The position numbers were made by a program, and so were the translations under genes. A stretch of 64,000 nt of DNA from Paenibacillus sp. FSL A5-0031 (GTDB lineage: Bacteria > Bacillota > Bacilli > Paenibacillales > Paenibacillaceae). Of this stretch, positions 1 to 8,663 are shown in pieces; positions within the stretch are counted from its first letter, which is position 1; each line of letters starts with the position of its first letter. The stretch lies in NCBI RefSeq assembly GCF_001956295.1, contig NZ_MRTD01000025.1:36691-100690 (forward strand), written 5' to 3'. The notes below the pieces were generated by a model. The model saw only the letters and a list, made by a program, of their open reading frames with translations. It made no database searches and was not told the DNA's origin.

Positions 1-202
1 ATAATAAAGCAAAGGCAAGCAAAGGTACCGTTGTTATTAGGCCGGCTAATGTATTTGAAATACGAACGTCATCCCTTATGAAACTCACTAGAGGACCGAC
101 TGAGGTTAAAGGAGCACGTAAATTAGCTGCAATAACAATAAGGCCGAGAATTATCAGTCCTATAGAAGATGGTACGGCTTTTTTATTTTGTTTGTTCGAC
201 AT
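1..202 (-). CDS. MFS transporter, CynX/NimT (cyanate permease-like) family, N-terminal part only
   Basis: The reading frame runs off the left edge, so only about the first 67 residues are present. It has a polar N-terminus, a first membrane segment and then LRAPLTSVGPLV, which is typical of the first loop of the CynX/NimT branch of the major facilitator superfamily (YycB-like proteins). The ATG at 202 is preceded by AAGGAG about nine bases upstream; an earlier overlapping ATG is out of frame. The next gene upstream is an XRE-cupin regulator, a common partner of this transporter family, so it may control transport. The substrate cannot be told from this fragment. Confidence 0.75.
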   Translation of the reverse strand, partial: MSNKQNKKAVPSSIGLIILGLIVIAANLRAPLTSVGPLVSFIRDDVRISNTLAGLITTVPLLAFALL

Positions 203-359
203 TCTTCATTTCTCCTTCCTGAATGTATACGTATAATTTATTTCCTGATGATTGAAAAACTATGAATTAACATCCGCGCGAATATTAAAAGTATAGTATA
301 GTATATTATTTTTAACAAGTGGTATTGTATAATATATATTATCGTCTGAAAACAAAAAT

Positions 360-395
360 ACAACTCTGAATTCCCGTCATGGAATTCGGAGTTGT
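360..395 (-). terminator. Rho-independent terminator of the XRE-cupin gene
   Basis: A 15-bp inverted repeat (arms 360-374 and 381-395, one G:T pair) is followed on the minus strand by ATTTTTGTTTTC. It lies just past the stop of the XRE-cupin gene. Confidence 0.75.
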
Positions 396-419
396 ATTAA
401 ATAAGTGGATTTCTGACTT

Positions 420-986
420 TTAGAAATCATACTTTAAGGATATATGGAGCACTGTTTCGCTATTCGAATGATTGGTATAAGAGTGAGGACAATCTGCACG
501 AAAACTGATCGTATCATATTGATTCAATGTGTAAACCTCTCCATTGACTTGAATTTCAATGGAACCAGTCATTACTGTCGCAATTTCAGTTGTATTCGCA
601 TGATGACCTTCAGGGTGATACGAGCTATTCGGCTGTAAGTAAGCCCGACACATTTCAATATCGTTGCTTGCGTTTTTAAAGACTGGTTCAATGATCCAAT
701 TTTTTTGATCATTAGAAAACCGCAGCCCTTCGCCTGCTCGATACAAACTAACAGGGTCTTCTGATTTCAACAAAGCCAATAACGGTAAAGACATGCCTTT
801 CGAAATTTTCCATATAATCGCCAAAGTTGGATTTGTATCGCCACGTTCGATATTCCCCAGAGTAAGTTTGCTTACACCCGTTAATTCCGCTAATTCGTCT
901 AAGCTCATGTTTTTTTCTTTTCTGTACTTTTTCAAGGCACCGCCGATTTGTAACACAAGCTGTTTTGATTCATCGATTTCATCCAT
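420..986 (-). CDS. XRE-family transcriptional regulator with C-terminal cupin domain
   Basis: A 188-residue cytoplasmic DNA-binding protein. Residues about 15-70 form an HTH_3 domain (MSLDELAELTGVSKLTLGNIERG). Residues about 115-188 form a small cupin barrel with HPEGHHANT and PHSYTNH, the usual metal or ligand pocket residues. GAGGTGA lies eight bases before the ATG. Proteins of this design repress or activate a neighbouring transporter or catabolic gene on binding a small ligand. Here the next gene in the same direction is a CynX-type transporter, but a terminator lies between them, so they are not simply co-transcribed. Confidence 0.88.
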   Translation of the reverse strand: MDEIDESKQLVLQIGGALKKYRKEKNMSLDELAELTGVSKLTLGNIERGDTNPTLAIIWKISKGMSLPLLALLKSEDPVSLYRAGEGLRFSNDQKNWIIEPVFKNASNDIEMCRAYLQPNSSYHPEGHHANTTEIATVMTGSIEIQVNGEVYTLNQYDTISFRADCPHSYTNHSNSETVLHISLKYDF

Positions 987-1146
987 TTGATATTCACCTC
1001 AACAAAAAACAATTATAGCTAGTATACTGTTTATCCAGACTCATTTCCATACAATTAGTATTGGATGGTGGACTATTCTCCTATGCAAAATTCTGACGTC
1101 TATGTAACTATTCTGCCGATAGCTTAATAACATCAGCAGACAAAAG

Positions 1147-1181
1147 TAAAAAACCTCCCCGCAGCACCCTGCAGAGAGGTT
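1147..1181 (-). terminator. Terminator of the first cotJC fragment
   Basis: Arms AACCTC and GAGGTT enclose a GC-rich loop and are followed on the minus strand by a T-run. The same terminator follows the second cotJC fragment at 22702-22735, so it belongs to the duplicated unit. Confidence 0.7.
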
Positions 1182-1185
1182 CCCT

Positions 1186-1572
1186 CTAATAAAATATCTT
1201 TTCATCCCGCTTATCCTTAAGTATTTCCACCGCTTCCCGGAACCGCAAAGAGTGTATAATCTCCCGCTCCCGCAAATACTTCAAGCTATCCTGCAGATCC
1301 ACATCGTCCGTTAGATCAATCAGCCACTGATACGTCGCCCTAGCCTTCTCCTCCGCCGCTATATCCTCATATAGATCCGCAATTGGATCGCCTTTGGCTT
1401 GAATATAGGCGGCCGTAAACGGTACGCCTCCTGCATTCTCATAGAATAAGGCGCTGTCATGAGCCACATAATGAGCACCTAGGCCTGCAGCCTTAAGCTG
1501 CTCTGGCGTTGCATCTTTTGTGAGCTTGTAAATCATGGTCGCGATCATCTCAAGGTGTGCAAATTCGTTGGT
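1186..1572 (-). pseudogene. cotJC: cotJC 3' part, first copy (Mn-catalase-like spore coat protein CotJC, N-terminal third missing)
   Basis: The frame reads TNEFAHLEMIATMIYKLTKD and continues to the normal C-terminus; this matches the last two thirds of CotJC (about 190 residues in B. subtilis), a manganese-catalase-fold inner-coat protein. The EFAHLE ferritin-like metal-ligand motif is present, but the first 60 or so residues are absent. In frame upstream there is only Cys and then a TGA. The normal terminator is kept. A second copy at 22740-23126 differs at roughly 56 of about 390 bases (counted by eye) but at only four residues, and is cut at the same codon. A short protein could start at internal ATG 1548, but no good ribosome binding site was seen. 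Confidence 0.85.
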
Positions 1573-1604
1573 ACATCATATTTGTAGGTGATGATTTTCC
1601 CATA
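1561..1604. repeat. Junction repeat, copy 1: candidate attachment-site core in cotJC
   Basis: Positions 1561-1593 are identical over 33 bp to 23115-23147, while the adjoining cotJC sequence is only about 86% identical. Nine of the next 11 bases also match, after which the copies diverge. The block contains short inverted arms CATCA...TGATG. It marks the exact point where cotJC coding sequence stops. This is what a site-specific recombination core would look like; no recombination was demonstrated. Confidence 0.6.
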
Positions 1605-1949
1605 CACAGCAAGGCTTTTCGATTTTGAATATTTAGGTATTAATGCTTTTTGACTATGAAGCGGCAACTCAACAACCAAAATCTCGCCTCACGCTGCTGA
1701 TAAAACTTATTGATTCAAAGTCGTTGGTCTCTCAACATAATACCAAGATCGTTCAATTATCATTCCCAAGCTCAACGAGGCTGTTTATTACCAAGAAGAG
1801 CTGCCGGCATATAAAAAGGAATTCAGGCCAGTCTAGATGCATCTAATCTTACTACGCCACCTTAAAAAGGTCGAATTCTCCTTACTTAAGAAATTTGCTG
1901 AATGAATAACAATACTCCCATAATTATTCATTTACCACTCACCTTCCAA
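1605..1949. other. Stretch without a convincing gene
   Basis: Next to the repeat, the minus strand reads ALLCMGKSSPTNMMYQ, the tail of an unknown gene whose relative lies beside the second cotJC fragment (LLNDMGETSPTNMMYQ). The rest holds short frames with many stops, probably degraded mobile-element sequence that I could not identify. Confidence 0.4.
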
Positions 1950-2264
1950 TTAATTCAACTCTTCTTTGAGTGGTTTCTCCTTTACAACATTGAAAAAAAA
2001 TCCATCACTTACTTCTTCTGGAGTTATGAATTTAAACTGTGTTTTAAAAGTAACATCATCAAGATTTACGGGTATTGCGATAAAATTATTATTATATGTA
2101 TCCACAACTGCATAATCAGTATTATCAACTTCAATAACCCAAAAAGATTTTGTAGTAGCTGCAAAATCCTTTAATGAGAATTCGTACATTGAAATAAGAG
2201 CCGGGGGATGCTTTCCCACAGGCTCTCTATAAAAATCACCATACGATATAATATTTATCAACAT
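1950..2264 (-). CDS. Hypothetical protein, 104 residues
   Basis: Not recognised. The sequence is globular and mildly acidic, with alternating hydrophobic residues (FWVIEVDNTDYAVVD, NNNFIAIPVNLDDV) that suggest a small beta-rich fold, and a lysine-rich end. No signal peptide or membrane segment is visible. The ATG at 2264 has no clear ribosome binding site and overlaps the upstream small frame by seven bases, so it may be translationally coupled or may be the 3' part of a frameshifted larger gene. Its position near the junction repeat resembles small immunity-type genes at element ends, but that is only context. Confidence 0.45.
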   Translation of the reverse strand: MLINIISYGDFYREPVGKHPPALISMYEFSLKDFAATTKSFWVIEVDNTDYAVVDTYNNNFIAIPVNLDDVTFKTQFKFITPEEVSDGFFFNVVKEKPLKEELN

Positions 2265-2485
2265 ATAAAGTAACTATGTTTTACCTTAAAAATCAAATCT
2301 TTACAATGGAACTTAATGCAGTTGTCTACATTGCTTTCATGGTCAATTATTTTAACATCAAATTGTTCTTTAAAATACAGATCTTGCATAAAGGACATCG
2401 ATGAAATGCTAGACGGGCAATTGAACATTATCTCGATGGCGATTGAAACCGTTAGGTTATAGCGTTTATCCTTAACAACAATCAT
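2258..2485 (-). CDS. Hypothetical protein, 75 residues
   Basis: Not recognised. The frame begins at ATG 2485 behind GAAGGATGG, a fair ribosome binding site. The middle reads MSFMQDLYFKEQFDVKIIDH and the end KDLIFKVKHSYFIC, which looks like folded protein rather than a random frame. It overlaps the 104-residue frame downstream by seven bases. Either two coupled small genes or one gene broken by a frameshift would explain this arrangement. Confidence 0.4.
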   Translation of the reverse strand: MIVVKDKRYNLTVSIAIEIMFNCPSSISSMSFMQDLYFKEQFDVKIIDHESNVDNCIKFHCKDLIFKVKHSYFIC

Positions 2486-2766
2486 CTTACCATCCTTCTA
2501 TATGGCCAGGTCAGCGTCATAGTCCCCACTGCTCTGGTTACTTCGACTAAATATCATAAGTACTGCAGAGGATCGTCATCCGATAGACAAACTGCCGCTT
2601 ATATTTACCTTGAAAACAAAAATAGACAATCATTCATTGCCAACCAATCAATAAAGCATTTTTTCATTGCATCCGCAGATAATAAGAAGCACTATCAGGA
2701 GACGTTACGCAAAAGGGCTCGGACCCGTTACGTTAGAAAGACCGACCCTCTTGAAATCCATGCTGC

Positions 2767-4527
2767 TCAATACATATGAACAGATTCTTTAATATTTTGA
2801 AAATTATATAATCGCGCGTAGGATCTACCTTTTTGCATTAATTGTTCATGAGTACCAACTTCTATAATCTCACCATTTTCAATTAATATTATCTTATCAG
2901 CATGAGTAATAGTGGAGAGACGATGAGCAATTATAATTGTTGTTCTATTTTGGGCTAATCTTTCAAGTGATTCTTGAATGAGATGTTCCGATTCTAAATC
3001 GAGAGCAGATGTTGCTTCATCTAATATTATTATGTTAGGATTCTTCAAGAAGACTCGGGCGATTGCAATCCTCTGTTTTTGTCCCCCAGAAAGCTTTACA
3101 CCACGCTCCCCGATCTCTGTGTCATAACCTAATGGAAGATTTAAGATAAATGAATGTGCATTAGCTGCCGTCGCTGCCTCTACTACCTCCTTCTCAGTTG
3201 CATGCGGCCGACCGAAGAGAATGTTTTCCCGAATGGTCCCACTAAATAGAATATTATCTTGTAATACAATACCGATTTCATTTCGCAAGCTTGTTAATGT
3301 TATCTGTTGAATATCTATGTCGTCGATAGTAATGATTCCTTTCTGGATATCGTAAAAACGAGGAATTAAACTAATCATCGAGGATTTACCACCACCACTC
3401 ATTCCAACAAGAGCCACGGTTTCCCCAGGTTGAATTTTAAAACTAATATTTTTAAGTACCCACTCACTCTTATCATCATAACGAAACCATACGTCATCAA
3501 AATGAATGTTCCCATATACATTACTTACAGACTGTGCATTGTTGGAGTCTACAATGTCATAAGGTTCATTTAATAATTCAACTACTCGTTCCAATGATGC
3601 AGTCGCCTGAGTCAATTCTGTTGATGAATTAACCAGTCGACGCAATGGACTATAGAGTCGGTCTAGAAATCCAAAAAATGCAACAAAAGATCCGACAGTC
3701 AACTGTTCATTGATGACTAGATATCCACCATAAGCGATCACAAGGAGCGGAGCCATATCTGTCAATGTATTTATAATACCGTTTGTTAAAGCATTCCATC
3801 TAGTGTGCGCCAAAGCACTGTCCAGAAATTTCTGGTTTCTTTTTTTAAACTGCCTTTCTTCGTAATTTTCCAATGTAAAACTCTTGATAACTGGAATGCC
3901 ACTAACCCGTTCATAAAGATATCCCTGCATCTCAGCAAGAGATTGGGAACGTGATTTAGTTAATGTTTTTAGCTTCTTGTATAACATTTTGACGGCAATT
4001 ATATAGAGCGGAAAGATGGATATGGCAACAAACATTAATGAAAAATCCATATAGTACATGATAACCAATGCAATTGAAAGTGTGATAATATCCAACCAGA
4101 TATTCATCATTCCCGTTTCTACTAAACTTTTCGTTTGTTCCACATCGTTCATTATGCGGGATATAACTTCCCCCACTTTTTGGTTCTGATAGTAGCGCAA
4201 AGAGAGCTTCTGAATATGATTGTATAATCGATTCCGTATATCAAATAGAACTTTACTAGTAATTAATTGTGCAAAATATTGACGATAATATTCAACCGGA
4301 TACCGAAGCACTATAAATACTACAAAAGCCATACCCATGACAAAGGAAAGCTTTGATAGCTTAAGTTCTGATGAAAGCGAACTTAACAACAGATCATCCA
4401 CGACATACTTAATAACCAAAGGCATCGATAGCGGAATACTAAATTTAATAATGCCTATTATTAGAGTAATGATGACAAGTTTCCAATATGGTTTTACAAA
4501 TTCATAATAGACTTTAAGATTTGACAA
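2767..4527 (-). CDS. ABC multidrug/lipid exporter, fused permease and ATPase (BmrA/MsbA type)
   Basis: A half-transporter of about 586 residues. Residues 1 to about 310 hold six membrane segments. The ATPase domain follows with Walker A GMSGGGKSS near residue 375, signature LSGGQKQRIAIA, Walker B IIILDEATSALD and the switch histidine in IIAHRLST. Such proteins homodimerise and export drugs, lipids or peptides. The start chosen is TTG 4527 (MSNLKVYYEFVKPYW), ten bases after GGGGAG; the frame is open further but that would place the ribosome site inside it. It follows a MATE transporter in the same direction with a gap of about 70 bases and probably shares its copper-sensor-type promoter. Confidence 0.9.
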   Translation of the reverse strand: MSNLKVYYEFVKPYWKLVIITLIIGIIKFSIPLSMPLVIKYVVDDLLLSSLSSELKLSKLSFVMGMAFVVFIVLRYPVEYYRQYFAQLITSKVLFDIRNRLYNHIQKLSLRYYQNQKVGEVISRIMNDVEQTKSLVETGMMNIWLDIITLSIALVIMYYMDFSLMFVAISIFPLYIIAVKMLYKKLKTLTKSRSQSLAEMQGYLYERVSGIPVIKSFTLENYEERQFKKRNQKFLDSALAHTRWNALTNGIINTLTDMAPLLVIAYGGYLVINEQLTVGSFVAFFGFLDRLYSPLRRLVNSSTELTQATASLERVVELLNEPYDIVDSNNAQSVSNVYGNIHFDDVWFRYDDKSEWVLKNISFKIQPGETVALVGMSGGGKSSMISLIPRFYDIQKGIITIDDIDIQQITLTSLRNEIGIVLQDNILFSGTIRENILFGRPHATEKEVVEAATAANAHSFILNLPLGYDTEIGERGVKLSGGQKQRIAIARVFLKNPNIIILDEATSALDLESEHLIQESLERLAQNRTTIIIAHRLSTITHADKIILIENGEIIEVGTHEQLMQKGRSYARLYNFQNIKESVHMY

Positions 4528-4594
4528 TAGGAAGTCACTCCCCCCGTTCAACGTTTTTGATTGAATTTTCGTGATATCTCAATTTAAGTCAAAC

Positions 4595-5953
4595 TTACGC
4601 TTTTTGTATAATAGCGATTTCTCTATTAAATATGCGATGAAAACGATATAGCAAGAAAATTGCTCGGATGAACAAATCAATTGCCATGGACAGCCATACT
4701 CCAGATATTCCCATGTTGAAATGAACAGAAAGAATATATACTCCGAGGACTCTAATCAACCACATGCCAATAGCAGTGCTATACATGGGACTTTTAGTAT
4801 CTCCCGCGCCTTGCAGAGCTCCCGTAATAACCAAACCGATTGCCAGAAAAGGTTGTGCAAAAGCATCGATTCTCAATGCTGTAGTAACCATATTGATAAC
4901 GTCCGCCTCGCCGGTAAACCATGATGCAGCTAATGGAGAGAATACAAATAAAAGTATACCAATACATGACATAAAAATTACCGCTATTCCGGCACTAAGA
5001 ATACCATACTGATAAGCATCCCGATTCCTGCCAGCTCCTAATTGTTGACCTACCAACGTCGTTGCTGCTATTGCAAATCCATAACCTGGCATATAAGAGA
5101 AAATTTCAATGCTGCCTGCAATCGAATGTGCGGCATAAACTTTGGTTCCAATACTAATGATCATTCCGAAATATAGTACCTGTCCTGTCCGCATAATCAG
5201 ACGCTCAACAGCAGCCGGACCGGATATCTTTAATAAAGGAAAGGTCAGATCACTAGATTTCGTTCTAAGCTTAAACGCCAAACTCGTTTTTTGAATATAC
5301 ATAAAAAGTGCAACACTTCCAATGATTCTAACAATAACAGTGGCATATGCTGCTCCTGCTATTCCCCATCCCCCATAACCAAATAAACCGAAAATGAACA
5401 CAAAACCAAGAATCACATGGATGAGATTAACCCATATTCCAATTTTCATCGGTGTCTTTGTATCACCTGCTGCTCGCAAAATACTGCCAAATACCGTCAT
5501 CAGCGAAATAAAAACAGCTGGAATTCCAACAATACGAAGATAAAGCGCACCATCTTTAATAACTTCAGCTTCTGCACCCATTAGTCGAAGCAATGATTCG
5601 GCAAAAAACAAGGTAATGACTCCAACCAGTAGACCCGCTAGAATACTTAAAATCGTCGATTGTTTGGCAATAGCATTGGCTCGTTCATGGTTTCCCGAAC
5701 CAATGCTTTTGGCAATAAGAGAAGACGTTCCGACCCCTAAAGCCAGGAATATGGCTAGGTAAATTGCAATAATTGCATTACTTACGCCGACCGCAGCAAC
5801 TTCGCTTAAGCCCAGTTTAGAAACAAATAGCGCATCAACAAAACCGACAATGGTTTGTAGAAAGTTCTCAATGACAGCTGGGATTCCGAGAGCCAATATT
5901 ATTTTTATCTTTTGACGTTTATTCGTATCTTGTAGCAGTATAGTTGTAGGCAT
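4595..5953 (-). CDS. MATE family efflux transporter
   Basis: About 452 residues with 12 predicted membrane segments in two halves. Each half carries the MATE signature region: AAGDTKTPMKIGIW in the first and GAGDTKSPMYSTAIG in the second. MATE proteins extrude cationic drugs or metabolites using a sodium or proton gradient. ATG 5953 is preferred; the GTG four codons earlier lies directly on the AAGGAT ribosome site. A perfect CsoR-like palindrome lies about 50 bases upstream, in the presumed promoter, and an ABC exporter follows. The pairing of a CsoR-type operator with MATE and ABC exporters, rather than a copper ATPase, is unusual. Confidence 0.9.
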   Translation of the reverse strand: MPTTILLQDTNKRQKIKIILALGIPAVIENFLQTIVGFVDALFVSKLGLSEVAAVGVSNAIIAIYLAIFLALGVGTSSLIAKSIGSGNHERANAIAKQSTILSILAGLLVGVITLFFAESLLRLMGAEAEVIKDGALYLRIVGIPAVFISLMTVFGSILRAAGDTKTPMKIGIWVNLIHVILGFVFIFGLFGYGGWGIAGAAYATVIVRIIGSVALFMYIQKTSLAFKLRTKSSDLTFPLLKISGPAAVERLIMRTGQVLYFGMIISIGTKVYAAHSIAGSIEIFSYMPGYGFAIAATTLVGQQLGAGRNRDAYQYGILSAGIAVIFMSCIGILLFVFSPLAASWFTGEADVINMVTTALRIDAFAQPFLAIGLVITGALQGAGDTKSPMYSTAIGMWLIRVLGVYILSVHFNMGISGVWLSMAIDLFIRAIFLLYRFHRIFNREIAIIQKA

Positions 5954-6001
5954 AATGATTTTCACATCCTTGATTAAAATTACACTCTTAATTAAAGTAA
6001 C

Positions 6002-6022
6002 ATATCCCCCTAGGGGGGTTAT
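6002..6022 (-). promoter_or_regulatory. CsoR/RcnR-type operator in front of the MATE-ABC operon
   Basis: ATCCCCCTAGGGGGGT is a G-tract inverted repeat of the type bound by copper-sensing CsoR proteins. On the minus strand it falls between a possible -35 TTAAAA and -10 TATGTT about 50 bases before the MATE start. The CsoR-like gene lies immediately upstream. Confidence 0.75.
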
Positions 6023-6030
6023 TTTAATTG

Positions 6031-6068
6031 TAAAAAAAAGCGAACCGGCTCAATACTAGGTTTCGCTT
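6031..6068 (-). terminator. Terminator between the CsoR gene and the MATE gene
   Basis: AAGCGAAACC pairs with GGTTCGCTT (one bulge), followed on the minus strand by eight T residues. It ends the regulator transcript so that the MATE operon depends on its own operator-promoter. Confidence 0.8.
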
Positions 6069-6071
6069 ATA

Positions 6072-6374
6072 TTATCGAATGAAATGATCTAATGCTTTAT
6101 TCAAATCTTCTAACGTTTTCTTCTCGCCTCTTTGCAGCGCATCAACAACGCAACTCTCTAGGTGGTCCTTCAACAACAACTTTGCTGCATTGTCCAACGC
6201 TTTACGAACTGCAGCTATTTGGAGAAGAATATCCGAACAATCACGCCCGTCAGCTGTCATTTCCTTCACGGAACGAACATGGCCTTCTATGCGAGATAAC
6301 CGATTCACAATTTGCTTTCTGTACTTATGCTCATGATGGTGTTCGTGTGTATGTTCGTGATCGTGATCGCTCAT
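6072..6374 (-). CDS. csoR: CsoR-family copper-sensing repressor
   Basis: About 100 residues, all-alpha DUF156/CsoR fold. The copper triad is present with canonical spacing: Cys in GRDCSDILLQ, then His 25 and Cys 29 residues later in KDHLESCV. NRLSRIEGHVRSV is the conserved RIxGQ-like helix. A histidine-rich N-terminus (HDHEHTHEHHHEH) is an extra possible metal-binding tail. The ATG at 6374 is chosen because GGGAGG precedes it by seven bases; an upstream in-frame start has none. In the known family Cu(I) releases the repressor from G-tract palindromes, and one lies downstream at 6002. The metal here could also be nickel, given the tail. Confidence 0.9.
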   Translation of the reverse strand: MSDHDHEHTHEHHHEHKYRKQIVNRLSRIEGHVRSVKEMTADGRDCSDILLQIAAVRKALDNAAKLLLKDHLESCVVDALQRGEKKTLEDLNKALDHFIR

Positions 6375-6465
6375 AGAAGGACCTCCCTTGCGTTGAATAA
6401 TCAAACTATATCGCATTTACCTTGCGATGTAAACTGAGCATTGGTAATATTATTAAATTCGGTAA

Positions 6466-7245
6466 TCACTGTATATGATCTAGTGTTTTAATTAAGTCAC
6501 TAAATACAGCTAATACGGCCGTATCCTCCACTTTTAGTCCTGATTGGTAATACACAATACTCCCCTTCCCTTTGTTGTCTTGATTACTTATATTAAGAAT
6601 GTTCTTTAGACGATTTACTGTACCGTAGTTACCAGAAAGAATTTCCACTCCTGAAGGAAATACCGTTCTAATACTATTGATAAAATAAGGAAAATGCGTA
6701 CATCCGAGCACAACTGTATCGTATTCCTCCAAGCGATATGATACCAGCATTTGTTTTAAGTAAGGGATGACCTTCTCCTCCCTAAACTCTAATCGTTCAG
6801 CAAAATCAACAAGACCAGGTAATGCCACTCCCTTGACATTATCTTCAAGTTCCAGACTTTTCAACAGATTCGTGTACTTTTTTTCCCGCAAAGTTAGGTT
6901 TGTAGCTAAAACCATAATATTTTTTTTCGATCCTTGCCATTTCCTAACAGCTGGTTTAATCGCTGGCTCTATCCCTACAATGGGAAATTCATAGCGATTA
7001 CGAAGATCCTCAATTGCGACACTGGTTGCAGTGTTGCAAGCAATAACCAAAGCTTTTATATTTTGCGCAGCTAGAAACTCCGCGGCTTGAAAGGTGTATT
7101 TTTTTATGTCTTCTCTAGACTTCTCTCCATAGGGTGCATTCAAAGGATCAGAGTAAAATATATAATTTTCGTTGGGCATGAGGCGAAGCGCCTGATGAAG
7201 CACAGTGACTCCACCTATGCCAGAATCAAAAATACCGATGCTCAT
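6466..7245 (-). CDS. murI: Glutamate racemase
   Basis: Residues 1-259 form the complete Asp/Glu racemase fold. It starts with IGIFDSGIGGVTVL; the two catalytic cysteines are seen in IACNTATS (near residue 70) and VLGCTHFPY (near residue 180). PYGEKS is also conserved. The enzyme converts L-glutamate to D-glutamate for peptidoglycan. RBS AAGGAAGG sits about six bases before the ATG. An ATP-grasp ligase ends only 30 bases upstream, so the two are likely co-transcribed. The family also includes aspartate racemases, so D-aspartate production cannot be excluded given that partner. Confidence 0.9.
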   Translation of the reverse strand: MSIGIFDSGIGGVTVLHQALRLMPNENYIFYSDPLNAPYGEKSREDIKKYTFQAAEFLAAQNIKALVIACNTATSVAIEDLRNRYEFPIVGIEPAIKPAVRKWQGSKKNIMVLATNLTLREKKYTNLLKSLELEDNVKGVALPGLVDFAERLEFREEKVIPYLKQMLVSYRLEEYDTVVLGCTHFPYFINSIRTVFPSGVEILSGNYGTVNRLKNILNISNQDNKGKGSIVYYQSGLKVEDTAVLAVFSDLIKTLDHIQ

Positions 7246-7275
7246 ATATGATACCTTCCTTGTATTTTCAAGATT

Positions 7276-8493
7276 TCACCACTGGTTATTTCTATATTTA
7301 CGATAATAGTTCATTTGGCGGGCGAACAAAAAGAATTTACGTTTTAAATGGTGATCATCCTTATAGAAGAGAGGATTATCATATCGCCCCTCCCCAAGCA
7401 ACTTCTTAACATCTGCACGGATGTTAGGATCGGCAACAAATTTTCGCAAAACAATTTTCGGAACAACCGTAAACAAAAACTCCTTGTCCAAATATACGAG
7501 AGCTTTATCTTTATTGTATATGAGGTCATCTACTATATACTCTGCCATATTATATCCAAGTGATGTGATGTAATAACTGGATCTGCCTTGTCTGATATTC
7601 ACTTCAAAAACTTTAAAGGTTCCGTCCCTTTGATCGAATTTAATATCAAAGTTCGCAAAGCCAACATAGCCGATTGCTTCCAAGAATCGTTGTAGCTTGC
7701 CCATCATGTCTTTATTGAACCGAGTAATTAATGCAGTATAGTTTCCTATAGCAGTAACCGTGTGTTCTTGAAGAACAACTTGCGCGAACGTTACGATTTG
7801 AGTCTTCCCGTAGGAATTAATATATAAAACCGAGTCCCACATATAGGAATCATCCCCAGGAATGTAATCCTGGATGATTAATTCATCGTCATATCCACTA
7901 TTCTTAATAGTGGATATAACATGGTTCATCTCACTTAATGAAGACACTTTATACACCTTCTGCTGACCTGTGAATTTATGCTGATAATAGGATATTCCGT
8001 TACTTGGTTTTATAATAATGGGAAAGGCTATTTCCTCAGGTATCGTGGAATAATCAGTGCGACAATCGTAATAATAAGTTATAGGCGTTTCAATGCCGAG
8101 TTTTTCGCATAAATGATAAAAGTTCGACTTAATTTGCAACTGGTTCATCAAATGTTCATTCGTATAATTAAAAATAAAATGAGACTGTAATTGCTCGGAA
8201 TGTTCAATGATGAGGCGAACATACAAGTCATTCGTACCGACAAGCAGAAGTTTATGATCGTTGCGCCCGTACTTTTCGGCCACTTTTATAAGAAAGGAAG
8301 CAAATAGATGTTTTTCTCCTAACTCGGGAAAAATTTCAATTTTCTCAATAACAGAGCTATATTGGGTAAAAGGTAAGTGCTCTCTCCCAATGAGAATGGG
8401 TTTACATTGGTAGGCTTTATGAAAAGATATTGCCATATTGTATGCATTCATATCGGTTCCTATAATAATCGGTATAAATGGTTGGTTAAACAC
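7276..8493 (-). CDS. ATP-grasp carboxylate-amine ligase, D-aspartate-ligase-like
   Basis: A 405-residue cytosolic enzyme. The N-terminal lobe (IPIIIGTDMNAYNMA) and central ATP-grasp region (FPIIIKPSNGISYYQHK, then FEVNIRQGRSSYY as metal-binding part) match the carboxylate-amine ligases that include the Enterococcus D-aspartate ligase, which adds a D-amino acid to the peptidoglycan stem lysine. GTG 8493 follows GGGGGAG by about nine bases. A glutamate/aspartate-type racemase follows immediately, the same pairing as in the enterococcal system. Substrate assignment is inference; ligases making other amino-acid conjugates belong to the same family. Confidence 0.75.
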   Translation of the reverse strand: MFNQPFIPIIIGTDMNAYNMAISFHKAYQCKPILIGREHLPFTQYSSVIEKIEIFPELGEKHLFASFLIKVAEKYGRNDHKLLLVGTNDLYVRLIIEHSEQLQSHFIFNYTNEHLMNQLQIKSNFYHLCEKLGIETPITYYYDCRTDYSTIPEEIAFPIIIKPSNGISYYQHKFTGQQKVYKVSSLSEMNHVISTIKNSGYDDELIIQDYIPGDDSYMWDSVLYINSYGKTQIVTFAQVVLQEHTVTAIGNYTALITRFNKDMMGKLQRFLEAIGYVGFANFDIKFDQRDGTFKVFEVNIRQGRSSYYITSLGYNMAEYIVDDLIYNKDKALVYLDKEFLFTVVPKIVLRKFVADPNIRADVKKLLGEGRYDNPLFYKDDHHLKRKFFLFARQMNYYRKYRNNQW

Positions 8494-8610
8494 GTTACAC
8501 GCTCCCCCTAGTATTTTACTTTACTTATGTTACAGGACGTGTTCGTGCTTCTTGTGATCGCAACATTACGATAAGATGACCAGTCCTACTCAAATTCTTT
8601 AAAATTGAAG

Positions 8611-8645
8611 AAAAAAAGAAGAGTCATCACAAATGGATGGCTCTT
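8611..8645 (-). terminator. Terminator of the C39-like peptidase gene
   Basis: AAGAGCCATC pairs with GATGACTCTT (one mismatch), followed on the minus strand by a run of seven T residues just past the stop at 8664. Confidence 0.75.
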
Positions 8646-8663
8646 CGCATACATGGATAATTA

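Noticed and set aside
1643..1846. A 67-codon plus-strand frame near the first junction
   Set aside because: No ribosome site, odd composition and no family likeness; probably decayed DNA.
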